NCBI GenBank assembly: GCA_964459305.1
Contig: CAYWNA010000060.1
Span: 1 to 59,096, forward strand
Length of the DNA: 59,096 nt
Origin: CAYWNA01 sp964459305
Lineage (GTDB): Bacteria > Planctomycetota > Planctomycetia > Pirellulales > Pirellulaceae
Reading direction: 5' to 3'
The notes below the pieces were generated by a model. The model was not told the DNA's origin. It saw only the letters and a list, made by a program, of their open reading frames with translations, and did not search any database. The position numbers were made by a program, and so were the translations under genes. Positions 35,346 to 46,100 of this stretch are shown here, piece by piece (positions within the stretch are counted from its first letter, which is position 1; every line of letters starts with the position of its first letter).

Positions 35346-36782
35346 CTACGGCACACGTTTCGCTTTCACCTCGCCCAGCAAGCGGATCACTTCGGCGCGG
35401 ATTTTCGGTTCGGCCAGCACTTCGAGGTGGCTGGAGCGGGCGGGCCAGGTTTCGTAGCCGCCCAGTTTGTGTTGCTCGGGCGGTGGAAGATAGCCGCCAT
35501 ATCCGTTGGCCAACTCGATCGTAAAGGTAGCCTCGTGTGGGCTTTGCTTCTTGATCGCCAGTCCCGTTTCGGCGAACACTTCGCAGGGGATCGCGGCGAT
35601 GCCGAGATCGCCGATGCGAATGGCCTGCAGCTTTACCCGTCTGGTTTCCGGAAACTTGCTCAGGTGCAAGGCTTCTTGAGCGTAGATCCGTGTCCAACGG
35701 TGAGGATGAGGGCCTTTGGGATTGCCCAGAACCTTGTTCGCCCAGACCAGACGATCATCGTCCGGACGACGAACGGTGAATTCTAGTTCCGATTCTCGCA
35801 TGGCCAGCGTCACGTCATTGCGATGTTCGATCTTGTCGATGGTTCTTAACGCCTCATCTGCCAAAATCTGCCCCGATGCTTTCATCCATTCGAACGGCGC
35901 GTGCTTCTTGCCACCACGCTCAATCGCGCTAGTGTTGCCACTGGTTCCGTTGGACATGATGCCGATGAACGGCGAATGTCCTTCGCCGGCGTTTAGCTGG
36001 TCTTCCATCGCCTGCGCAAAATGGCCGAAGTAGTCGGAGCTAACCACGCCGCCCCGATAGCCGCCGCAATAATGCACGCTGAAGTTCGCCAGAACGGCCA
36101 GCGGTTTGCCGTCTGCATGCCGAACCGACAGGATCGAAATCTGCGGATCTACCGGACCGGCTGGTTTGATGACGGCGGAGCTTCGGCCAGCCACGGATTT
36201 GATGCGCTCGCCGGATTGGCCGAACGGGTTCACCCCGACGCTGCCGGGTTCGCACAGGTGACGCCGACAGCGAATGAACTCCGGCTTGTCGAACGATTCC
36301 CATCCGCCTTGGGCTGGAGCCAGATTCTCTTCGGCCTGAATCACGACCGCGGCGATCTGGCGAGCCAGGAACTCGTGGTACTCGTCGTCCAGCGGCCCCG
36401 TGCCGATGTGGATCGTCCGCGGTGCGGCGTGTGTATGTGTTGCGGACATCAGCATGCGGTCAGGCGCCAGAGCAATCTCCTTTTGCACGATGGCTTTGGC
36501 GGAATCAAAGACGTCACGACCGATGATGCAGGCATCGCAGACGACAATGGCCAGTCGCGTCACGCCGTCGTCCAGCACCAAGGCACGCGCATGCAACGGA
36601 TCGTTTACGGCTGTGACCGGACTGTTCTTGCTGATGGGGCCGGCCAGCGACACGCCCTTTTTGGGAGTAATGTCGACCTTGGCCGCACCGGCGTCGAAGC
36701 GAGCCGCTGTTTCTGCTGTGAACGAGGTGCCTACCATCAAGCAGCTCGCAACCACAGTGAGCCTCTTTGCCAAAGATCTCAT
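35346..36782 (-). CDS. Neutral/alkaline ceramidase-like secreted hydrolase
   Basis: 478 residues with a signal peptide (TVVASCLMVGTSFTAETAAR). The ceramidase-type core is complete: FDAGAAKVDITPKKGVSL, IVVCDACIIGRDVFDSA, MLMSATHTHAAPR (zinc ligands, about residue 115), LANFSVHYCGG and FIGIMSNGTSGNTS. It is shorter than classic neutral ceramidases (about 650-700), as are most bacterial relatives of this type, and has no C-terminal extension, unlike its paralogue at 32239. It likely acts in the periplasm on an amide bond; ceramide itself is not established. Confidence 0.85.
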   Translation of the reverse strand: MRSLAKRLTVVASCLMVGTSFTAETAARFDAGAAKVDITPKKGVSLAGPISKNSPVTAVNDPLHARALVLDDGVTRLAIVVCDACIIGRDVFDSAKAIVQKEIALAPDRMLMSATHTHAAPRTIHIGTGPLDDEYHEFLARQIAAVVIQAEENLAPAQGGWESFDKPEFIRCRRHLCEPGSVGVNPFGQSGERIKSVAGRSSAVIKPAGPVDPQISILSVRHADGKPLAVLANFSVHYCGGYRGGVVSSDYFGHFAQAMEDQLNAGEGHSPFIGIMSNGTSGNTSAIERGGKKHAPFEWMKASGQILADEALRTIDKIEHRNDVTLAMRESELEFTVRRPDDDRLVWANKVLGNPKGPHPHRWTRIYAQEALHLSKFPETRRVKLQAIRIGDLGIAAIPCEVFAETGLAIKKQSPHEATFTIELANGYGGYLPPPEQHKLGGYETWPARSSHLEVLAEPKIRAEVIRLLGEVKAKRVP

Positions 36783-36821
36783 AGTTCGTTCTCCTATAAA
36801 GACTGTGTCGTCAGTTTGGGC

Positions 36822-36983
36822 TCATGGCTCTCCGCCCGCATAGGCGCGGATTCCCTGGGTGTCGGTCGGCCCAGTGAAACCGGGCCCGCCAGCGGCGATA
36901 TACCCATAGCTGGCACCCGATTCGTCTGGCGAGATCCAGAAAGCGTACAGTTGGTCCAATGCTCCAGAAGATGGTTCCCCCAT
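36822..36983 (-). pseudogene. Short C-terminal gene remnant, unidentified
   Basis: A 53-codon reading frame (LDQLYAFWISPDESGASYG, then AAGGPGFTGPTDTQG and a stop) looks like the C-terminal strand pair of a secreted beta-rich protein, but it begins right after an in-frame stop. No complete gene surrounds it. The family is not recognised. Confidence 0.35.
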
Positions 36984-37038
36984 GCTGCATCACCGAGCCA
37001 GATTCCGCAACCGGCTGTACCCCGTAGTTGCGGGAAAA

Positions 37039-37061
37039 GTAGGACGATTGGCAATCCGTCC
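37039..37061. repeat. GTAGGACGGATT repeat, variant copy
   Basis: GTAGGACGATTGGCAATCCG matches the GGACGGATTGCCAATCCGTC palindromes at 39118 and 39242 with a one-base shift in the first arm. Confidence 0.5.
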
Positions 37062-37067
37062 GTGAAG

Positions 37068-37459
37068 ATGAGCATTCATCTGATGACAAGGGCTCGATTC
37101 GATACCGTGGTGTTGGCCCTAATGCTGATCGTGTGCATGAGCCGGCTTGGTCTTTCCGAAGAGGCGCCGCTTGTCGATTCCAAAGCGGCGAAAACGCGTT
37201 TCGCGGAGATTACCGACCAGGACATGGAACTGCTCACACTTTCAGTGAAAGCGTGCGTGCACGGTTCAAAGGCAAGGTACCTCTTTACGATCTGGGTGCC
37301 ATCTTGAGCGACGACTTCCGTTGCGGCCATGCCTACTGCCCCGAGTACAGCAAGGATCCTGCCGGTGTGCATCCCAACCTGGATGCCGGCCAGACCATCA
37401 TGGCCAAAGGCTTCCTGCTGATTCTGCGTGACACCTTTCGGGAAGCAGCTTCAGAATGA
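37068..37459 (+). pseudogene. Decayed SGNH/GDSL-type hydrolase with internal deletion
   Basis: The N-terminal part reads as a signal peptide (FDTVVLALMLIVCMSRLGLSE) plus a short mature segment to KAAKTRFAEITDQDMELL. At about 37240-37255 the homology jumps to another frame, giving VRARFKGKVPLYDLGAILSDD, then GHAYCPEYSKDPAGVHPN and AKGFLLILRD. This tail resembles C-terminal ends of planctomycete SGNH-like hydrolases, with the Asp-x-x-His pair in DPAGVHPN. The middle of the gene is gone. The identification is moderate; that it is broken is clear. Confidence 0.6.
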
Positions 37460-37512
37460 ATCGAAAATCGGCTTGCCTGATGCGCCCAAAGGATCGCGCA
37501 AAACAAGTTGAT

Positions 37513-37756
37513 CAAATCCGAAATTCGAAACAAATTCGAATCACCAAACTTCAGAATGACAGAAACGTCAGCGTGCGATGTCGCGGGCGTTCGGTGGGTA
37601 CGCAACACGACGCGGCACCGATCGAGACATGGTAGAGCCATTCAGCAGAGCACCAAACCAACGGCCGCTTTCAGCGCGGTGCTCCAAGGGCCGGAGGGAT
37701 CTGTTCGGAACTCTTGAATTTCGCATTTTGAGTTTGTTTCGGATTTCAAGTTTGGG
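37513..37756. repeat. AT-rich inverted-repeat region
   Basis: CAAATCCGAAATTCGAAACA (from 37513) and GAGTTTGTTTCGGATTTC (to about 37750) are inverted near-copies enclosing about 170 bp that code for nothing convincing. The low-complexity AAATTCGAA motif stands out from the GC-rich surroundings. It fills the gap between the SGNH remnant and the PfkB gene. Confidence 0.45.
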
Positions 37757-37810
37757 CGATGTGACCACCGAATTGTACAACCGTTCTCTGCACGCGTCCC
37801 AACCAGTCAC

Positions 37811-38737
37811 TCACTGAATCTGCTCAACTCGTACCGACGCCGCCTCGGCTTCCAGCTTGGTCGGATCGATTCGACTGGGCAGCAGTTGGCAGGCGTTTTG
37901 GGCAGCGGCGGCCAGGCCGAATCGAACGGCATCCGGAAGCGGGTGACCAGCCTGCGTGGCCCAGGCAATGGTCGCCGACATCCCATCGCCGGAGGCAATG
38001 GGATTGACCAGATCCAGAATCTCTGGCGGCTGAATCTGGTAGAGCTCGCGCGTCGAACTGACCCAGACCGGCCCTGGTCCGCTGGAGATTACCACCCACC
38101 GGGCCCCTCGCTCGTTCAGCGATCGCATCGCCGCGATCAGATCCTCGTCGCTTGCTAGCGAGCGGCCGACAGTTCTTGCCAACTCTTCGCGGTTCGGCTT
38201 GATCACGTACGGCTCAAGATCCAGGACCGACAACAGCCCTTCGCCGCGGAAATCGAGCACCATGGGGCAAGGCGTCGTTTCTACCAACTCGCGGTACAAT
38301 GAGACGGGCGTTCCCACCGGCAGTGAGCCGATCAACACGACCGCGCCGGCCTGGGCGGCTTCCTCGGCGTATGCGTGGCGGAACTCGTCGAGTTCTTCGG
38401 CCGTGACCGGGCGTCCGTTTTCCACCAGTTCCGTCATGGTGCCCGCGTCCCGGTCAATAATCGTCGTGCATATACGAGTCGCCGCGCCGGTCCGCACCCA
38501 GCGATAGGACACGCCGAGGGCGTCGAACTCCTCTTCGATTTGGGGCAGCGCCGGGCCGCCCGCCGTTGCCAGCGTCAGGCTGGGTCCGCCAAGCCGACTG
38601 GCCGCGATTCCCGCGTTGAACACCTTGCCCGAAGCGCACCACACCGCCTCCCGCGCACGGTTTACCTCGCCGCACTGAAAGGAATCAAACACAAGTATCT
38701 GTTGCCAAGCAGGTGTCAGACCGGCGCACAGAATCAC
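37811..38737 (-). CDS. PfkB family carbohydrate kinase (1-phosphofructokinase/tagatose-6-P kinase type)
   Basis: 308 residues if started at the GTG that follows GGAGG with an 8-base gap; an upstream GTG at 38761 adds eight Gly/Asn-rich residues and is less likely. N-terminal LCAGLTPAWQQILVFDSF and GKVFNAGIAASRLGG match the PfkB sugar site. VIKPNREEL is the family's central motif, and NPIASGDGMSATIAWA (about residue 250) holds the anion hole and catalytic Asp. It phosphorylates a sugar phosphate or sugar in the cytoplasm. It stands alone, far from the FGGY cluster. Confidence 0.87.
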   Translation of the reverse strand: MILCAGLTPAWQQILVFDSFQCGEVNRAREAVWCASGKVFNAGIAASRLGGPSLTLATAGGPALPQIEEEFDALGVSYRWVRTGAATRICTTIIDRDAGTMTELVENGRPVTAEELDEFRHAYAEEAAQAGAVVLIGSLPVGTPVSLYRELVETTPCPMVLDFRGEGLLSVLDLEPYVIKPNREELARTVGRSLASDEDLIAAMRSLNERGARWVVISSGPGPVWVSSTRELYQIQPPEILDLVNPIASGDGMSATIAWATQAGHPLPDAVRFGLAAAAQNACQLLPSRIDPTKLEAEAASVRVEQIQ

Positions 38738-39117
38738 GGTATTTCCTCCATTTCCCCCCACCGCGGGTCGTGAAGAACAAGTGAGAACGCACTCATTCGG
38801 AGCTGAAGATCCTCGCAGGGCCAGCCACCAGTTTACTGTCTGCCCGCATGGCGTGGAACGGCCACCAGATCAGCCGGCCTGTCGGCGGGCAATCAATGCG
38901 AAAGGCAATGACAAAACAGCGATGATTATCAGCATCGTTTTCAGGCTGAGTTTTGGTCGGCTGGTCACAATCGGCCAGTCACAATCGGCTATCGTCGCCC
39001 ACTCTCGTCCGGTGACCGCATCTCTACCAATAGTGGCTTGCCGTCCGGCTGTCGCCGAAGTACACTGAAACTTAACTCTCCGTCTAGCTTGTCTGAACTC
39101 CGCAGTTGCAGAAATAT

Positions 39118-39265
39118 GTAGGACGGATTGCCAATCCGTCCCTGAAATACCTGTGCCAACCGTAAAGACATTGTTTGTTGTTAGATCTAACGTTTCGTGA
39201 TGTCTAGCGGCAAAGCTGAAATATGCGGTTGATGCTGCAATGGACGGATTAGCAATCCGTCCTAC
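39118..39265. repeat. Pair of GTAGGACGGATT palindromes
   Basis: GGACGGATTGCCAATCCGTC (39121-39140) and its inverted copy GGACGGATTAGCAATCCGTC (39242-39261) flank about 100 bp, with TAG or CTA on the outer sides. Each is also self-complementary. They sit in the 638-bp gap between the PfkB and STAS genes, which holds no supported ORF. A small hairpin GGGCGA-AA-TCGCCC (39303-39316) lies closer to the STAS gene. Confidence 0.6.
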
Positions 39266-39375
39266 GAAGAAGTCTATGCGACGTTGATGTAATTCGTCAC
39301 ACGGGCGAAATCGCCCAACACGAGATCAATCCACGTTGATGGCGCGTGAGTGTCTCGACAAAGGGGGATGCGAAT

Positions 39376-39735
39376 ATGATTTCAGAGTATCGATACTTCG
39401 ATGTCCACTTCGAAGACGAAGTGGCGATCATTCGGCTCGGCAATCCTCAGTTCTTCAACACCGACGACTACTCTGATCTTCAGGCGGAGTTCCGTCAGTT
39501 TGCCGACGAGGTGCGTCCACCTCTGCTGGTGGTCGATTGCCAACACGTCACGTACTGTTCAACGGCCGTCATAAGCGGGCTGCTCCAGATGCAAAGCCGC
39601 GTGGCCAAACACGGCGGCAAGATCAAACTTTCCCGTGTGGATCCGGAAGCGCGTGGCATATTCCGTTCGCTGGGATTGGAGCAGACTGCCTTCGACATTT
39701 ACGAAACCACGGGAGCCGCCTTAGGCGACTCCTAA
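39376..39735 (+). CDS. STAS-domain protein, anti-sigma factor antagonist-like
   Basis: 119 residues from MISEYRYFDVHFEDEVAII, after AAAGGGGG; ten extra residues upstream lack a good site. The STAS fold is covered by LLVVDCQHVTYCSTAVISGLL (residues about 62-82) and GKIKLSRVDPEARGIFRSLGL. In SpoIIAA-like proteins the phosphorylated Ser lies in DxSG.xFIDSSG; here the segment reads YCSTAVISG, so a phosphorylatable Ser/Thr is present but the motif is divergent. It may take part in a partner-switching signal pathway or be a general STAS adaptor. No kinase or phosphatase gene is adjacent. Confidence 0.85.
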   Translation: MISEYRYFDVHFEDEVAIIRLGNPQFFNTDDYSDLQAEFRQFADEVRPPLLVVDCQHVTYCSTAVISGLLQMQSRVAKHGGKIKLSRVDPEARGIFRSLGLEQTAFDIYETTGAALGDS

Positions 39736-39808
39736 CGACCCATCGCGGCCTCTTTTTCGACGACATGCCCCATCCGGTCGAAGACTCCGGGCGAGACACT
39801 ATGTCAGC

Positions 39809-39943
39809 CTAGTGTTTTGTCACAGCTTGATCTTGGGATTAACCGCTGGGCGCTAGACCACGGTTCCCACAGGCAGAACCGGACGCTACCGCGTGCCGGC
39901 TAATATTGCCAACTCGAATTCTTAAGCTGTGACAAAACACTAG
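39809..39943. mobile_element. 135-bp MITE-like element with perfect 20-bp terminal inverted repeats
   Basis: CTAGTGTTTTGTCACAGCTT (39809-39828) and its exact reverse complement (39924-39943) bound a 95-bp core with no ORF. The outermost CTAG on each side could include a TA target duplication of the IS630/Tc1 kind, but I see no transposase to confirm this. Confidence 0.65.
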
Positions 39944-40193
39944 GGTGAAGCGACGGGAGTGAAACAAACGTCGCGCAACCCTGGGGCCGGATTCGGCCAA
40001 AGCCACCGTACTTGCTAGCACCAAACGGTTTCTGGGGCGGTTTTGCCGCATTTCTACTGGCACGTTTCCTGACGCGAGGGTTACACTTTCTGCATGACAG
40101 CATACAATTGCGAAGCGTAGAGCCGAACGCGGGTACAACGCATCGGCTTCTCCTGATTTGTTCCTGTCCCTGTACGGATACATGGTACGCGTC
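39944..40193. other. Gap before the nuclease-helicase gene
   Basis: About 250 bp between the MITE-like element and the large gene. The minus strand reads GASKYGGFGRIRPQGCATF, a peptide I recall from spurious ORFs of planctomycete repeats. No gene is supported and no good ribosome binding site is seen before the next start. Confidence 0.35.
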
Positions 40194-43100
40194 ATGGCCG
40201 ACACTCCCTTTCGCACCAGCCCTTCTGCCATCGCTCGGTACTTCTTTCACGACTGCGAACGGTTCCTTCGGTTTCACGCTGCCGGAGCCGAGCTGCAGCG
40301 TAAAGAAGGGATTCCCAAGCGCGAGTTCGATCACAGTCCGCTCGTCAAAGCGTTGCTCGATAGCGGGTACGCGTGGGAGCAGGCTGTGCTGGAACGGCAC
40401 ATAGGCGAGCGCGTGTTCATCGCCACAGGCGACGGCCCCTGCCATACGCGCCGCTTCGATTGGAACCAGACGTGCGATCTGTTGCGAACGGCGAAGCCGG
40501 GGTCGTATGTCTATCAGCCGACGTTGCATCTGCCCGGCGTGTTTTACGATCGCTACGGCATCGATCCATCGCTGGTGACCGTCAGTGACAACCATCCCGA
40601 TTTGATCGAGGTGATCGAAGGCGAAGACGGACGGCGCCGGTTGCGCGTGACGGATCTCAAACGCGGCGAGTCGCTTCAGTTGACCCATCGCGTGCAGGTG
40701 CTGTTGTACGCGCTAGAACTGGATACGATTCTTCGCGAGCAGCGGATCGACGACGCGCACGTGGACATGGAAACCGGTTCCGTGTGGCTGGGCTCACAAC
40801 CAGAGCCAACCGAGTTTTTGCTGGGAGACCTCCGCCCCCACTTGGAAGGATTCTTGCGGAACGATCTGCTGCGGATCCTGCGGGCCGGTGTGGGCGAAGC
40901 TCACTGGCACGTGCATTTCCGCTGCGAATGGTGCGAGTTCTTTCGGTACTGCTGGAGCGAGATGCAGCGGACCGACGACCTCTCGCGCCTGTCGCAGCTC
41001 ACGCCGTGGGGCAAACGGTATCTGTGCGAGCGGGCCGGCGTACGGAGCACGGCCGAACTGGGCCAGTTTCTGCAGCAACCTGATGCGGACGACGTGCTGG
41101 GGCGCTGTGCGTCGTTGGCCGGACGCGGCCCGCGGTTGGCCGAGCAGGTGGCCGCGCTGGACGAAGGCAAGCCGCAGGCGCACGGGGCCGCATCGCCATC
41201 GCTGTCGCGTGGGGAGAATGTCGGGCTTTTTCTGACGCTTCAACAGGAACCACTTGGCGAGTCGATCTATCTCGCGGGCATGTACGTAACCGTACGGAGT
41301 GACCTTCGCCGGGCGGTCTTCTCCGACGAAGTCCGCGCCAAGCTGTTCGATGGCCGCAAGTCCCAGCCGGTCGTGCTGGTGGCCGAGCATCCCGAAGCGG
41401 TCGAGGAGGTGCGCCGCCAATGGGTACATTTGCTGCACGAGGTCGTCGTCCAGATCCACAACTACAACCAGGGGCGCGACTGGAAGGAACAACTCAGCCT
41501 GCAGGCCTACGTGCTGGCGGAGCAGGAGCGAACGTTGCTCGTTTCGTGGTTGCTCGATTCGCTCCGCGATCCGGAATTGGCCGAGGAGGCGATGGCGCTG
41601 CTGTTCCACTTCCAATCGCCAGAATTGCTGGCGGCCAACGAGCACCCCGACCGCGAAGTGCCGTTTCCGTTGGTGGTGCTGCTGGAAGCGCTGGGCCACG
41701 TGCTGGCCCTTCCGGTCGAAGTCAACTACACGCTGCCCGAAGCCCTGGATTCGCTCGGTAGCCGTTTCAAGTTGCGGCGGAACGACTACTATCATTTCCC
41801 GCTGGGCGCCGGCATGCGGGCCGAGCCGATCCACGCCGCATGGTACCGCGGAAAAACGGACACGGTGACCGAGATCGCCGACCAGGGCCGAACGCGGCTG
41901 CAGGCCATGTGGGCGTTGCTGCAAGGTGTGCGGCATCACGCCAAAGAGGCGATCTTCACGTGGTCGGCCAAATTCACGCTGCCCACGCGCCAGGAGTACG
42001 CCGATCCGCTCCTCTCGCGTCTGGCGTTCTTTGCGCGGTACGAAAGCCTGCTGCGGTGTCTCGAAACACGCAACGCGCGGTGTGAGCCGCTGCCGGCACA
42101 ACTTTTGCTGGGGAAAGTGCTGGAGTTGGAGGCACAAGGCGACGACCGGTTCGCGATCACCGGCGGCGCAATGGAAATCGAACCAAGCGGCTATCCCGAA
42201 TGGCTGCTAGTGACCGATGGCGAATCCGGACGCCGTGCACAGCTCGAATTCCGCGATTACGCCTCGCGCGCGAAGCTGTGGCAAGGCCGCAAGCAGAAGG
42301 ACCTGGCCTTGGTCGGTGTCACGGATGTCCAGCGCGACGGACTCGGCACGCCGGTTGGTCTGACGGTCAAGTGTCAACAGTCTTTCGACGGTGATGGGCC
42401 GCAGCCGGGCGAGCGAATGTTGCTCTGCTCGCGATTCACCGACTTCACGACCGACCGCGTTGTCCAGTTCCTGCGCGAGGGCAGCGTCAAGACGCACGAA
42501 TTGTTCCTCCGCTGCCTGCGCGATCCGGCTGAAGCCAGCGAGCCGTTGGCCCTGCCAAAGCGAGTCCAACGGCTGGCCAGCGACGAAGCAGCCATATTCC
42601 ACCTCACCGAAAGCCAGACAGAAGCATTCCACGAAATCTGCCAGCGACGGGTCGTGCCTGTTTGGGGGCCGCCGGGAACGGGCAAGACCCACTTCCTGGC
42701 CGCGGTGGTGCTGGCGCTGGCATCGGCGCACGCCCGGACCAAAAAGCCATTCCGCGTGCTGGCCACAGCGTTTACCCACGCGGCGATCGAAAACCTGCTG
42801 CGCAAGATCGCCTCGCTTCGCCAGGCACTCGGTCCGACTTGTTCGGTTGGCATTGGCAAGGCCAAATACTGGCAAGGCGAGGGAACCACCACCGTCGAAA
42901 TCGTCGATGAATCTTGCCTTGGCGAATGGCTCGACGAACATCCTCAGGCGGTCATCGGAGCGACGGCCTATTCGAGCCTGAAGAAGTACGACGAACTGCC
43001 GCCGTTCGATCTGGTGGTCATCGACGAAGCGTCGCAAGTGCGCGTGCCGGAGGCCGCAGTGCCGATCAGCCTAGTCGGGCCAAAGGGGCGATTGGTCCTG

Positions 43101-46100
43101 GCGGGTGATCATCTCCAGCTTCCTCCGATCGTAGTCGGCACATATCCGGATACGCCGCCGGAGGAACCGGTGCTGCACCGCTCGATCTTCGAAGCAATCG
43201 CCAACAGGTCCCAATTGCCCAGCGGGACCATCTTGAGTCGCAGCGTGGGGCAGGTTTCCAACCTGCCAGTGGAAAGCGTCGCCACGCGCCAGCTCACCGA
43301 AAACTTCCGCATGAACGACGTGCTGACCAGCTTTGCCGCCGAGTTGCTCTACGGGGCCGACTACCGCAGCTTCGATCGCACCATCGCCGACCGGCGGTTG
43401 AACTTGCCCGTCGAGCGTTCGCTCGATCCGTTCGTCGAAGCCTGCCTCGACCCGCAATTCCCACTAGTATTCGTGGTGCTGGACGGTGTGTGGGCCGCGC
43501 GGGAAAATCCTCTGGAAGCGGGGCTTGTTGCCAAGCTGGTAACCGGGCTGCGCACCACGTTACGGCAGCCCGACCACAAATTGTACGACGATGACGCGGC
43601 CTTCTTCCGCGAGGGCGTGTTCGTTGTCAGCCCCCATCGCGCCCAAATCCGCACGATCCGCCGTGAACTGCAACGCCAGCGCATGTGGCAATCGCCGCCG
43701 CTGGTCGACACGGTCGACAAAATGCAGGGCCGGGAAGCCGACGCGGTGATTGTCAGCTACGGTGTATCCGACCCCGAGTTTGCCATGCAAGAGGCCGAGT
43801 TCATTTACGGGCTGAACCGGCTGAACGTGGCAATCACACGAGCACGTTCCAAGTGCATCGTCTGCCTGCCGAGGCCGCTGCTGGACGCCCCGCCGCAAGT
43901 GTTCGACTTGCCCGAAGCCACCCGCGGTTTGGCGTTCATGCGCGAGTTGGTCGAAGCGGTGTCGCGTTGCGGCGAAGAGATTTCTTTCGATCTGGAGGAC
44001 GGCGCCCAGGCCCAATTGTATCGAGCGCGGGACTGCTACATTGGAGTACAGCCTTCAGGCTGGGAAGACAGGCTAGTCCCCTGTCAGAACTCAAATGGCG
44101 AGTTTCTTCGGGAGGGCGAAGCTCCCGCTGAGCCGCCACCACGGGAACAAATCGGCGGCAGCCTCGTCCTCCCGATCCGTCAAACGAAGCTTGACAGGGC
44201 ACTTGAGCCTGGACTCCAACCAGACGAACCTGCTGGCGACGACGCCGTGCAAACAGCCGATGAAAGATCGAAGGTTGAAGTGCCTGGCCCAGATCACGCC
44301 ACGCTGTCACCAAAACTCGACGCCCTGCTCGCACGGCTGAACGGTCCGCAGCGTGAAGCGGCCTGCCATGGTGACGATCCGCTCTTGATCGTGGCCGGCG
44401 CCGGCACGGGCAAGACGACGACCTTGGTCCATCGTGTGGCGTGGCTCATCTCGCAAGGCATCCCGGCCGAGCGCATCCTGTTGCTCACCTTCACCCGCCG
44501 CGCCGCCGGCGAAATGCTTCATCGCGTTGCCGACGTGGTGCGCCAAGACGACGTCGGTCGCCACGTCTGGGGCGGTACTTTTCACGGGATCGGAATGCGA
44601 TTGCTCCGCAAGTACGGCAAGGCGATCGGCACCAATCCAAGATTCACTATCCACGACCAGGGCGATGCAGAAGACTTGATGGGTGTGCTGTGCCGGGAAC
44701 TGGAGTTGGGCAAGGACGACAAGAAGTTCCCCAAGAAACGCGCGTGCCTGGCCGTTCACAGCTACTGCGCAAACGCCGAACTGCCGTTGGAAGAAGTGCT
44801 CGAATCACAGTTCTCCCAGCACGAAGCCTATGCCGAACCACTGCGTGATCTGTTCCAGGCGTACGTTGAGCGTAAATCGCTGCTGAACGTCTTCGACTAC
44901 GACGATCTGCTACTCAAGTGGTGCGAATTGCTGGACCACGAAGAAGCCGGCGAGGCAATCCGCGGCCGTTTCGACTGCGTGTTGGTCGACGAATACCAAG
45001 ATACGAACTGCTTGCAGGCCCGATTGCTGAAGAGCCTGTGTCCCGATGGCCGCGGCCTGACCGTGGTCGGCGACGACGCCCAGTCCATCTACTCGTTCCG
45101 CGCGGCAACGGTTCGCAATATCCTGGACTTTCCGACGCAGTTCCCCGGCACGCGGGTCGTCAGTCTGGAACAGAATTACCGCAGCACACAGCCGATTCTG
45201 CAAGCGACGAACCACGTCATTGCCGAAGCCCGCGAGCGGTACACCAAGGAGCTTTGGTCCGAACGTTCCGGCGGACCGCAGCCGCAGCTGATTACCTGTC
45301 AGGACGAACACGAACAAGTCGAATTCGTCGTCGGTCGCATCTTGCAGCATCGGAAGCTGGGCATTCCGCTCGCCCAGCAGGCCGTGCTGTTCCGAGCGTC
45401 GCATCACAGCATTCTCCTGGAAGCCGAACTGGCCAAGCATGACTTGGAGTTCGTGAAGTACGGCGGATTGAAGTTCGTCGAATCGGCGCACGTCAAGGAT
45501 ATGATGTCGCTGTTGCGTCTGGCGGAAAACCCACGCGACGTGGTATCAGGCCAGCGCGTTTTGTGCCTGCTGCCGGGAATTGGGCCGAAAAAGGCAATGG
45601 GCCTGATACGCGACTTGGACGCGGCGGGTGGGCAGTTCGATGTCTGGAGCGAAGCCAAAATCCCGGCCAAGAGCAAGGAATCCTGGCCCGATTTCGTCGG
45701 CTTGATGCGCTGGCTCGCTGGCGAGGCGGCCGGCAACGACTTGGGCGGCCAAGTTCGCCGCGCGATCAAATTCTACGAACCGATCCTGCGTGACAACTTC
45801 GACAACGCAGACCAGCGCCTAGCCGATCTCGAGCAACTCGACAGTTTGGCCACGCGTTTTCCCGACCGCACCACCATGCTGGCCGACCTGACCGTCGATC
45901 CACCGACCAGCACCGCCGACCTGCCACGAGGCGAAGGCCGCAACGATCCGCTCGTTCTAAGCACCATGCACTCGGCCAAGGGCCTGGAATGGCGCGTGGT
46001 CTGCGTCCTTCACGCCACCGACGGCAAGATACCCTGGGAGCGCAGCCTTCTGGACCCCGATCAACTCGAAGAAGAACGCCGCATGTTTTACGTCGCCCTG

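Noticed and set aside
36021..37307. A 428-codon plus-strand ORF spanning the second ceramidase-like gene
   Set aside because: Its first two thirds are a shadow of the minus-strand gene; only the last part, from about 37068, has signal-peptide-like coding sequence and is reported as a pseudogene.
37513..37756. A CRISPR-like look of short AT-rich repeats
   Set aside because: There are only two inverted blocks, without regular spacers or direct repeats, and no cas genes.
40794..42137. A 447-codon minus-strand ORF
   Set aside because: Antisense to the nuclease-helicase gene in a GC-rich region; composition is typical of a codon-bias shadow.
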